Shown here piece after piece: positions 1 through 6,003 of a stretch of 9,275 nucleotides of DNA. Every line of letters starts with the position of its first letter. The stretch's first letter is position 1. The position numbers were made by a program, and so were the translations under genes. Below the pieces are notes generated by a model, which was not told where the DNA came from, did not search any database, and was given only the letters and a program-made list of their open reading frames with translations. Source of the stretch: Pseudomonadota bacterium (GTDB lineage: Bacteria; Myxococcota; Myxococcia; Myxococcales; Anaeromyxobacteraceae); the NCBI GenBank assembly GCA_023428085.1, contig JAEYZK010000359.1:1-9275 (forward strand). The letters run 5' to 3'.

Positions 1-142
1 GGCCGAGGCGCTGGCGACGGCGCTGGCGGGCGCGGGCATCGCGCGGGAGCGCATCGAGCCCGCGGGGGTGTACCGCCTGCCCAACGGCCGACGCGCGGAG
101 GACAGCGTCGAGGTGGTGCTGGTGCTCCCGGGGGAGCCCTAA
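1..142 (+). CDS. 3' end of an unidentified protein (partial)
   Basis: An open frame enters from the left edge (first full codon at base 2) and ends at TAA 140-142, giving 46 visible residues. The tail is Ala/Gly/Arg-rich, then contains GVYRLPNGRR and ends in the hydrophobic strand VEVVLVLPGEP. Third positions are nearly all G or C, as in the real genes nearby, which supports coding. The end loosely recalls the last helix and strand of OmpA/MotB-type peptidoglycan-binding domains, where an Ala-rich helix is followed by an R-x-VE-hydrophobic strand. The diagnostic motif of that domain is not visible, so no family is assigned. It converges on the helicase gene and the two stop codons overlap. 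Confidence 0.6.
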   Translation, partial: AEALATALAGAGIARERIEPAGVYRLPNGRRAEDSVEVVLVLPGEP

Positions 143-2382
143 TAGAGCGGTTGGACGAACTGCGCGAGCAGCACCTTCGTCTGGCCCACCCCGGGGAAGT
201 ACACCTCCAGCTTGAGCTCCGCGCCGTGGATGACCCCCTTCACGGTGCCCAGGCCGAACTTCGGGTGCTTCACCCGTGACCCCCTGCGGTAGCTCGTGGG
301 CATCGCGCCGTCGCGCACCAGCACCGGCCCATCCTCCGCCGCGGGGCCGTCGTCTTCGGCGACCTCGTGACGGCGGTGCGGCGGGGGCGGCGGCGCGCTC
401 CTCGCGGTGAGGTCCATCCCTCGGCGCGCGACGGGCTGCGAGAGCACGTCGTCGGGCAGCTCCTTCAAGAACCTCGAGGGCCCGTTCACCTTCGTCTGCC
501 CGAAGATCTGCCGAAAGCGCGTGAAGCTCACCGTGAGCTCCTGCCGCGCGCGGGTGATCGCCACGTAGGCGAGGCGCCTCTCCTCCTCCAGCTCCTCGGG
601 GTCGGCCCCGAACTCGATGCCCTTGTAGGGGAACATCCCCTCTTCGAGGCCGGTGATGAAGACCTTCTGAAACTCCAGGCCCTTCGCGGAGTGCACGGTC
701 ATCAACGACACCCGCTCGGCGACCTCGCCCTCGGGCGCCGTCTCGGCGAGCGTCACCCGCTCCAGCCAGTCGCTCAGCGTGGGCTCCTCGGTCTCTTCCT
801 CGTACGACTCCAGCGTGCCGAGGAGCTCCTCGACGTTCTCTCTGCGCGCCTCGTCCTCGGGCTCGTTCTTCTCGTTGAGCATCCGCTCGTAGCCGGTCTC
901 TTGATAGACCATGCGCCCCAGCGCCGAGGGCTGATCCAAGAGGTCCAGCGCGCGCTTTCGCATCCCCGCGACGAGCGTGTAGAAGCCCACCAGCGCCTTG
1001 CGCGCGGCGCCCGCGACGTCGTCGGTGAAGTCCCCCGACGCGATGATCCTCCAGAGCGAGCACTGCTTTCGGATCGCCTGCAGCTGCACCCGGTCGAGGG
1101 TGGTCTTGCCGATCTTGCGCGAGGGCGTGTTGATCACCCGCAGGAGGCTCACGTCGTCGTTGGGGTTGAGGAGCAGCCGCAGGTACGCGAGCACGTCCTT
1201 CACCTCGGCGCGCTCGTAGAAGCGCACGCCGCCGACGATCACGTAGGCGATACCCGCCGCCCGCAGCGCCTCCTCCAACGGCCGCGACTGCGCGTGGACC
1301 CTGTAGAACACCGCGACCTCGCGCGCCGACACGCCCTTGTCGATGGCCGACTTCACCCGCAGCGCGATGAGCCTCGCCTCGTCGCGCTCGTCTTCACACG
1401 GCAGCACCTCGACCTTCGGGCCCTCGCCGTTGCGGGTGAAGAGGGTCTTGGCCTCGCGGCCCCCCGCCCGCGCGATCACCGCGTTGGCCGCCCTCAAGAT
1501 CCGCTGGGTCGAGCGGTAGTTCTGCTCGAGCTTCACCACCTTCGTGCCCGGGAAGTCGCGGTCGAAGCCGAGGATGTTCTCGACGTCCGCGCCGCGCCAC
1601 CGGTAGATGGCCTGGTCGTCGTCGCCGACGACGCAGACGTTCCGCTTCTCCCCCGCGAGGTGGCGGAGGAGGCGGTACTGCGCCGGGTTCGTGTCCTGGA
1701 ACTCGTCGACGAGCAGGAACCGGAACCGCCCCGCCCACCGGGCCCGCATCGCCGGGTCGGCCTCGAGGAGCCGGAGCGGCATGACGAGCAGATCGCCGAA
1801 GTCCACCGCGCCGGCCCGGCGCAGCGCCGCGGTGTAGCGGGCGTACAGGTCGCGATCGCGGGCGCCCTTGCGGTCGCCGGCGACGACCCGGACCTCCTCC
1901 GGCGCGAGCCCCTCGTTCTTCCAGCCGTCGATCCGGCTCAGGAGCTCGCGCGGGGAGAGATCGTCGTCGTGGCCCGCCTCGGCGAGGAGGCCCTTCGCGA
2001 GCCGCACCTGGTCGTCGTCGTCGTAGATCGGGAACGACGGGGAGAGCCCGGCCCGGGCCGCCTCGCGCCGGAGGAACCGCGCGCCGAAGGCGTGGAAGGT
2101 CTGGACCCAGAGGTCCGCCGCGAGCACCGGCCCGAGCAAGGCCTCGAGCCGCTCCCGCATCTCGCCCGCGGCCTTGTTGGTGAAGGTGACCGCGAGGACG
2201 TGCCACGGCATGACGCCCAGCTCGCGCACGAGCCGGGCGATCCGGTGGACGATGACGCGCGTCTTGCCGCTGCCGGCGCCGGCCAGGACGAGCAGCGGCC
2301 CCTCGCCGTGCAGGACCGCCTCGCGCTGGGCGTCGTTGAGGCCGCGGAGGGGGTCGGACGGTTCCATCGGGGGACCGAACAT
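139..2382 (-). CDS. uvrD: UvrD/PcrA-type superfamily 1 DNA helicase
   Basis: ATP-driven 3'-5' DNA helicase/translocase of 747 residues, acting in nucleotide-excision and mismatch repair and in removing proteins or stalled RNA polymerase from DNA. All SF1A motifs are visible: Q motif LNDAQREAV (15-23), Walker A GAGSGKT (35-41), motif Ia TFTNKAAGEM (66-75), Walker B DEFQDTN (226-232), motif III GDDDQAIYRWRGA (253-265), motif IV LEQNYRST (285-292), motif V TVHSAKGLEF (562-571), and motif VI with VAITRAR (602-613). A low-complexity linker with five prolines precedes a C-terminal Tudor-like domain (about 698-747, HPKFGLGTV), which in PcrA/UvrD contacts RNA polymerase. The ATG at 2382 is preferred because GGCGGA lies 6 bases upstream; the in-frame ATG at residue 6 has no such site. 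The gene starts 40 bases after the ATPase-SLOG gene and is probably co-transcribed with it. UvrD and PcrA cannot be told apart by name here. Confidence 0.96.
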   Translation of the reverse strand: MFGPPMEPSDPLRGLNDAQREAVLHGEGPLLVLAGAGSGKTRVIVHRIARLVRELGVMPWHVLAVTFTNKAAGEMRERLEALLGPVLAADLWVQTFHAFGARFLRREAARAGLSPSFPIYDDDDQVRLAKGLLAEAGHDDDLSPRELLSRIDGWKNEGLAPEEVRVVAGDRKGARDRDLYARYTAALRRAGAVDFGDLLVMPLRLLEADPAMRARWAGRFRFLLVDEFQDTNPAQYRLLRHLAGEKRNVCVVGDDDQAIYRWRGADVENILGFDRDFPGTKVVKLEQNYRSTQRILRAANAVIARAGGREAKTLFTRNGEGPKVEVLPCEDERDEARLIALRVKSAIDKGVSAREVAVFYRVHAQSRPLEEALRAAGIAYVIVGGVRFYERAEVKDVLAYLRLLLNPNDDVSLLRVINTPSRKIGKTTLDRVQLQAIRKQCSLWRIIASGDFTDDVAGAARKALVGFYTLVAGMRKRALDLLDQPSALGRMVYQETGYERMLNEKNEPEDEARRENVEELLGTLESYEEETEEPTLSDWLERVTLAETAPEGEVAERVSLMTVHSAKGLEFQKVFITGLEEGMFPYKGIEFGADPEELEEERRLAYVAITRARQELTVSFTRFRQIFGQTKVNGPSRFLKELPDDVLSQPVARRGMDLTARSAPPPPPHRRHEVAEDDGPAAEDGPVLVRDGAMPTSYRRGSRVKHPKFGLGTVKGVIHGAELKLEVYFPGVGQTKVLLAQFVQPLY

Positions 2383-2391
2383 AGTCGATCC

Positions 2392-2421
2392 GCCCGACGG
2401 AGGCCGGGCCTTCCGGCGGGC
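2392..2421 (-). other. Strong intergenic hairpin without U-tract
   Basis: Inverted repeat in the 40-base gap between the ATPase-SLOG gene and uvrD. Arms at 2413-2421 and 2392-2400 pair at 8 of 9 positions (one C-U mismatch in the minus-strand RNA). The spacer between them can add three more A-U/G-C pairs. It begins immediately after the upstream stop codon. There is no run of U after it, so it does not look like a classical intrinsic terminator. Its 3' arm overlaps the first bases of the GGCGGA ribosome-binding site of uvrD, so it could lower uvrD translation or stabilise the upstream mRNA end. The function is inferred. Confidence 0.45.
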
Positions 2422-2422
2422 C

Positions 2423-3709
2423 CTACTTCTTCCCGAAGCTCCGCTCGAACAGCTCGCGGATCGCCGCCTTGCCGGCGTCGTTCAGGGAGCGCGTGCCGCA
2501 GCCCGCGAACCGCTCGCGGGTGACGACCGGCGCGTCCTCGGCGGACCACTCCTTGCCGCTCCAGGCGAACCAGCGCTTCTTCTCCTGGTCGTAGACGTGG
2601 ACCGGCTTCTTCCAGTGCCGGGCGAGCTCGACCGCCCAGCCCGTGCCGCCGTGCGTGGTGCCGTCGGCCTCGAGGGTGCCGACCGCGAACACCTCGCTCG
2701 CGGTGCTCACCTGGTGCCAGATGGCCTGGAGCACGTGCTGGAACGCCGGCGTCGCCGGGTAGGTCCGGTGCATGTGCGCCTTCAGGTACGCGGCGCTGAC
2801 CTCGCCGAGCTTCAGCTCGTCGGCGGTGAGCTCGACGAGCCCGCGGGTGCGGGCGATCTCGTCGCGGCCCTGGAAGGTGAAGTTCACCTCCTGCACGCCG
2901 AACTTCTCGGCGTTGGCGCCGAACTCGGCCTCGGCGCCGGCGGTGCCGAGCGCGAGGAGCGTGTGCCAGCGGGCCGGGAGCTTCACCGGGGCGGCGGCGT
3001 CACCGTCGTGGACGAGCCGGAGCGTGTCCATGTGGAGCGTGAGCTGCACGTCCGCGGGCGACGCGTGCTCGTGATCCTTCACGAGCCGGAGCGCCACGTG
3101 GCTCCCCTGCGGCTCGAGGAACAGGGCCACGTCGATGAGCTTCGCGCAGGGCTCGCACGGCGGCGCGAGCGTGTTCGGCCGGGCGACGTCGTAGCCGCGC
3201 GGCGTCTGGGCGGTCATCCAGAGCTCGGCGCCGATCCGCTTCGCCGTGGCCTTGATCGCCTCGACCGCGGCGGTGCAGCCCGGGCCCTTCCAGTCGAACC
3301 CGTCGATCAGGATCGCCGACGGCGGGAGCTTCACCGTCTGCTGGAGCTGGGCGAGCGCCTCGTCGAGCTTCTGGGGGCCGAACGCGCCCTCGGCGACGGC
3401 GCGGATGAGGCGGCAGCGGCCGACGCTCTCCCGCACGGCGGCGCGATCGGCGAGGCCGACCCGGTCGGCGAGGTCGTCGAAGAGCACGTCGTACCAGGTG
3501 GAGACGTGCTCCACCGTCTGGCCGACGGCGACGTGCAGGACGGTCCGCTCCCGCATGAGATCGTCGAGGCCGATCTGGACGAGGCAGGCCGACTTGCCGA
3601 CGCCGGCGGGCGCGAGGATCACGCCCAGGTTCCCCTTGCCGAGGCCGCCGTGGATCGACTTCTCCAGGATCCGCAGCGGGCTCTGCGCGTTCACTTCCTT
3701 GCGGTACAT
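2423..3709 (-). CDS. P-loop (RecA/KaiC-like) ATPase fused to a SLOG-type domain
   Basis: Protein of 428 residues with two apparent modules. Residues about 1-235 form a RecA-like P-loop NTPase: Walker A APAGVGKS (33-40), Walker B ILIDGFDW (133-140) and a sensor-like strand ending WMTAQT (164-169). Residues about 253-428 resemble the Rossmann-like SLOG superfamily, which binds nucleotide-derived ligands: GTAGAEAEFG (255-264), WHQV (331-334), VFAVG (340-344), GGTGWAVELA (354-363) and VYDQEKKRWFAW (372-383). The family call is from recalled patterns. No signal peptide or membrane segment is apparent. The frame is open far upstream through EF-G, but the true start is ATG 3709 because GAAGGAG lies 7 bases before it and the protein signal begins there (MYRKEV). 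It starts 17 bases after the EF-G stop and is probably co-transcribed with EF-G and uvrD. No substrate or pathway can be assigned. Confidence 0.85.
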   Translation of the reverse strand: MYRKEVNAQSPLRILEKSIHGGLGKGNLGVILAPAGVGKSACLVQIGLDDLMRERTVLHVAVGQTVEHVSTWYDVLFDDLADRVGLADRAAVRESVGRCRLIRAVAEGAFGPQKLDEALAQLQQTVKLPPSAILIDGFDWKGPGCTAAVEAIKATAKRIGAELWMTAQTPRGYDVARPNTLAPPCEPCAKLIDVALFLEPQGSHVALRLVKDHEHASPADVQLTLHMDTLRLVHDGDAAAPVKLPARWHTLLALGTAGAEAEFGANAEKFGVQEVNFTFQGRDEIARTRGLVELTADELKLGEVSAAYLKAHMHRTYPATPAFQHVLQAIWHQVSTASEVFAVGTLEADGTTHGGTGWAVELARHWKKPVHVYDQEKKRWFAWSGKEWSAEDAPVVTRERFAGCGTRSLNDAGKAAIRELFERSFGKK

Positions 3710-3716
3710 GTGCGCG

Positions 3717-3723
3717 CTCCTTC
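3717..3723 (-). promoter_or_regulatory. Shine-Dalgarno site fixing the ATPase-SLOG start
   Basis: GAAGGAG on the minus strand ends 7 bases before ATG 3709. It settles the start of a reading frame that is otherwise open for more than 2 kb upstream. It lies in the 17-base gap just after the EF-G stop codon, which fits translation from a shared mRNA. Confidence 0.85.
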
Positions 3724-3726
3724 GCT

Positions 3727-5817
3727 CTACTTCTTGCCCGCCTGGGCGGCGTCCTTGCCCTTCGCCTTCGCCAGGAGCTCCTCGGCGGTGGCGGCGGGGA
3801 CGGGGAGGTAACGGGAGAACTCCATCGTGAAGTCGGCCTTGCCCTGGGTGGACGAGCGCAGGGTGGTGGAGTAGCCGAACATCTCGGCCAGCGGGACCTC
3901 GGCCTCGATCTTGGCCATGCCCGCGTCCTCCTGCGAGCCGATGATCATCGCGCGGCGCTGCATGAGCGTGCCGAGGATCCCGCCGGAGAACTCCGCCGGG
4001 CCCTCCACGACGACCCGCATGATCGGCTCGAGCAGCTTCGGCTTCGCGCGATCGAACGCCTCGCGCCAGGCGCCGCGGGCGGCCTCCTGGAAGGCGATGT
4101 CCGAGGAGTCCACCGCGTGGCTCGCGCCGTCGTTGATGACGACGCGGACGTTCACGACGGGGAAGCCGAGGAGCCGGCCCTTCGCCAGCATCGAGCGGAA
4201 GCCCTTCTCCACCGAGCTGATGAACTCGCGCGGGATGGCGCCGCCGACGACGTCGTCCACGAACTCGAACTGCGCCTCGCACGGCTCGAGGTAGCCGCAC
4301 ACGCGGCCGAACTGGCCGGAGCCGCCGGTCTGCTTCTTGTGCGTGTACGCGAAGTCCGCGCGCTGGCCGACCGTCTCGCGGTAGGCGACCTGCGGCGGCG
4401 ACGCCTGCACGACCGCGCTGTACTCGCGCTTCATCCGCTCGATGTAGACCTCGAGGTGGAGCTCCCCCATGCCGCGGATGATGGTCTCGCCGCTCTCCTC
4501 GTCGATGCCGGCGCGGAACGTCGGGTCCTCGCGGGTGAAGCGCCGCAGGGCCTTCGACATGTTGTTCTCGCTCTTGTTGTCCACCGGCTTGATCGAGAGC
4601 GCGATCACCGGCTCGGGCACGTGCATCGAGGTCATGTTCAGCTTCACCGAACCGTCGGTGAAGGTGTCGCCCGAGTTGCACTCGATGCCGAACATCGCGA
4701 CGATGTCGCCCGCGCCCGCGGCGTCGATGTCCTCCATCTGGTCGGCGTGCATGCGCACGAGCCGGCCCACGCGGTGGTCCTTGCCGGTCCGCATGTTGGT
4801 GATGAAGGAGTCGCGGGCGAGCTTGCCCTGGTAGATGCGCAGGTACGTGAGCTGGCCGTACCGCCCGTCCTCGAGCTTGAACGCGAGGGCCACGGTCGGC
4901 TTCTCGGTGTCGATCGTGAGGACGACCTTCTCCTCGTCCTTGGTGAGGTCGAGGGCCTCGTTCACGACCTCGGTCGGATCGGGCAGGTAGTCCACGACGC
5001 CGTCGAGCAGCTTCTGGACCGCCTTGTTCTTGTAGGCGGAGCCCATGAAGACGGGGGTGAGCTTGAGCTCGATGGTGCCCTTGCGGATCGCCTTCCTGAT
5101 GAGGTCCGGCGTCACGCGCTCCTCGAGGATGGCCTCGGTGAGCTCGTCGGAGAACATGGACGCCGCGTCGAGCATCTCCTCGCGCGCCTTCTGGGCGTCG
5201 GCCACCATGTCCGCCGGGATCTCCTCCTCGAGGATGTTCTGCCCGTCCTCGCCGGTGAACTTGTAGGCCTTCATGGTCACGAGATCGACGACGCCGTCGA
5301 ACTTGTCCTCGAGACCGATGGGCAGCTGCATCAGCACGGGGTTGTGCTGGAGCTTCTCGCGCAGCTGGTCCTTGACGCGGATCGGGTTCGCGCCGGTCCG
5401 GTCGCACTTGTTCACGAAGGCGAGGCGCGGGACCTTGTAGCGGCGCATCTGCCGATCGACGGTGAGCGACTGGCTCTGGACGCCGGCCACCGCGCACAGG
5501 ACGAGCACGGCGCCGTCGAGCACGCGCAGCGACCGCTCCACCTCGATGGTGAAGTCGACGTGCCCGGGGGTGTCGATGATGTTGAAGTGGAGGCCCTTCC
5601 ACTCGCAGTGCGTCGCGGCGGAGGCGATGGTGATGCCGCGCTCGCGCTCCAGATCCATCGAATCCATCGTCGCGCCGACGCCGTCCTTGCCCTTCACCTC
5701 GTGAATGGCGTGGATGCGGTTCGTGTAGAAGAGGATCCGCTCGGTCAGCGTGGTCTTGCCGCTGTCGATGTGGGCCGAGATCCCGATGTTCCGAAGCTTC
5801 GAGAAATCCGTATACAC
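3727..5817 (-). CDS. fusA: Translation elongation factor G, spdEFG1/mitochondrial-like type
   Basis: Ribosomal translocase GTPase of 696 residues, a normal EF-G length. G motifs: G1 AHIDSGKT (15-22), G2 RGITI (60-64), G3 DTPGH (82-86), G4 NKCD (136-139, where most bacterial EF-Gs have NKMD), and G5 GSA (259-261). Domain IV is intact; its tip carries SHAVDSS with H567, the position matching E. coli H583, which is needed for translocation. IDSGKTTLTERI, HEVKGKDGVGATMDSM and NKCDRTGANP are typical of the spirochaete-planctomycete-deltaproteobacterium EF-G1 group, the bacterial relatives of mitochondrial EF-G1. The start is GTG 5817, 6 bases after GGAGG; the longer frame upstream is not real. No rpsL, rpsG or tuf neighbours are present, so this copy lies outside a str operon. 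A second EF-G elsewhere in the genome, used for ribosome recycling, is expected from the lineage but cannot be seen. Confidence 0.97.
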   Translation of the reverse strand: MYTDFSKLRNIGISAHIDSGKTTLTERILFYTNRIHAIHEVKGKDGVGATMDSMDLERERGITIASAATHCEWKGLHFNIIDTPGHVDFTIEVERSLRVLDGAVLVLCAVAGVQSQSLTVDRQMRRYKVPRLAFVNKCDRTGANPIRVKDQLREKLQHNPVLMQLPIGLEDKFDGVVDLVTMKAYKFTGEDGQNILEEEIPADMVADAQKAREEMLDAASMFSDELTEAILEERVTPDLIRKAIRKGTIELKLTPVFMGSAYKNKAVQKLLDGVVDYLPDPTEVVNEALDLTKDEEKVVLTIDTEKPTVALAFKLEDGRYGQLTYLRIYQGKLARDSFITNMRTGKDHRVGRLVRMHADQMEDIDAAGAGDIVAMFGIECNSGDTFTDGSVKLNMTSMHVPEPVIALSIKPVDNKSENNMSKALRRFTREDPTFRAGIDEESGETIIRGMGELHLEVYIERMKREYSAVVQASPPQVAYRETVGQRADFAYTHKKQTGGSGQFGRVCGYLEPCEAQFEFVDDVVGGAIPREFISSVEKGFRSMLAKGRLLGFPVVNVRVVINDGASHAVDSSDIAFQEAARGAWREAFDRAKPKLLEPIMRVVVEGPAEFSGGILGTLMQRRAMIIGSQEDAGMAKIEAEVPLAEMFGYSTTLRSSTQGKADFTMEFSRYLPVPAATAEELLAKAKGKDAAQAGKK

Positions 5818-5823
5818 CTGCGA

Positions 5824-5828
5824 CCTCC
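5824..5828 (-). promoter_or_regulatory. Shine-Dalgarno site deciding the GTG start of EF-G
   Basis: GGAGG on the minus strand lies 6 bases before GTG 5817. The protein from this GTG begins VYTDFSKLRNIGISAHID, which has the expected short lead before G1, so the non-ATG start is well supported. Confidence 0.88.
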
Positions 5829-5844
5829 GCAACTGGGGGGGCGC

Positions 5845-5874
5845 ATTGGTAAGGGAATTCGCGCGGAAACACAA
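5845..5874 (-). promoter_or_regulatory. Candidate sigma70-like promoter for the EF-G operon
   Basis: On the minus strand TTGTGT (5874-5869) is followed after 17 bases by TACCAAT (5851-5845). The -35 agrees well with TTGACA, but the -10 agrees poorly with TATAAT. It would start transcription near 5838, about 20 bases before the GTG codon and just upstream of the Shine-Dalgarno site. It lies in the most A/T-rich part of an otherwise GC-rich divergent region. It is a guess from spacing and hexamers only. Confidence 0.3.
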
Positions 5875-5903
5875 GGGTCGGATCGTCCCTGCGCAAGGGA
5901 ATT
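5851..5903. repeat. Pair of 9-bp direct repeats AAGGGAATT in the divergent control region
   Basis: AAGGGAATT occurs at 5851-5859 and again at 5895-5903. The starts are 44 bases apart, roughly four helical turns, so both copies lie on the same DNA face. The left copy sits within the candidate EF-G promoter spacer. This could be a regulator-binding pair; no regulator is known. Confidence 0.4.
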
Positions 5904-5930
5904 TTTCGATCACGGCAATGTGCCGCGGGG

Positions 5931-5963
5931 CGGGTCGAGCCCGGGTCGAGCCTGGGTAGAGAA
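5931..5963 (+). repeat. Short tandem repeat, 11-bp unit CGGGTCGAGCC
   Basis: Two exact head-to-tail copies of CGGGTCGAGCC fill 5931-5941 and 5942-5952. A third, degenerate unit starting TGGGTAGAG follows at 5953-5963. It lies upstream of RNase J in the divergent region. It may be a slippage product or a regulator site. Confidence 0.6.
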
Positions 5964-5982
5964 AGAGCGGCGGATCGGCCGC

Positions 5983-6003
5983 AGGGGTACATTGGGCCCC
6001 GTG
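5983..6003 (+). promoter_or_regulatory. RNase J start region: -10-like TACATT and AGGGG
   Basis: Two readings are possible. AGGGG (5983-5987) could serve an in-frame TTG at 5992 (4 bases away) or, poorly, the GTG at 6001 (13 bases away). Alternatively TACATT (5988-5993) is a -10 hexamer whose transcript would begin at about 6000-6001, making the GTG a leaderless start. No -35 element is seen at 16-18 bases upstream. The sequence alone does not settle which holds. Confidence 0.3.

Noticed and set aside
1..142. Assignment of the left partial gene to the OmpA/MotB family
   Set aside because: Only the last 46 residues are visible and the diagnostic domain motif is absent; the likeness of the final strand is too weak.
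367..2523. 718-codon open frame on the plus strand opposite uvrD
   Set aside because: It lies fully opposite a helicase with all SF1 motifs. Its translation is Arg/Leu/Val/His-rich without any recognisable domain, as expected from the antisense of GC-rich coding DNA.
3710..5992. Upstream extension of the ATPase-SLOG frame, which would make a 1189-residue protein
   Set aside because: This part overlaps EF-G in another frame and is Arg/Pro/His-rich low-complexity sequence. A strong Shine-Dalgarno site and the protein signal both begin at 3709.
4117..6000. Upstream extension of the RNase J frame to the left
   Set aside because: It is antisense to EF-G and shows no RNase J sequence. The conserved RNase J N-terminus starts right after GTG 6001.
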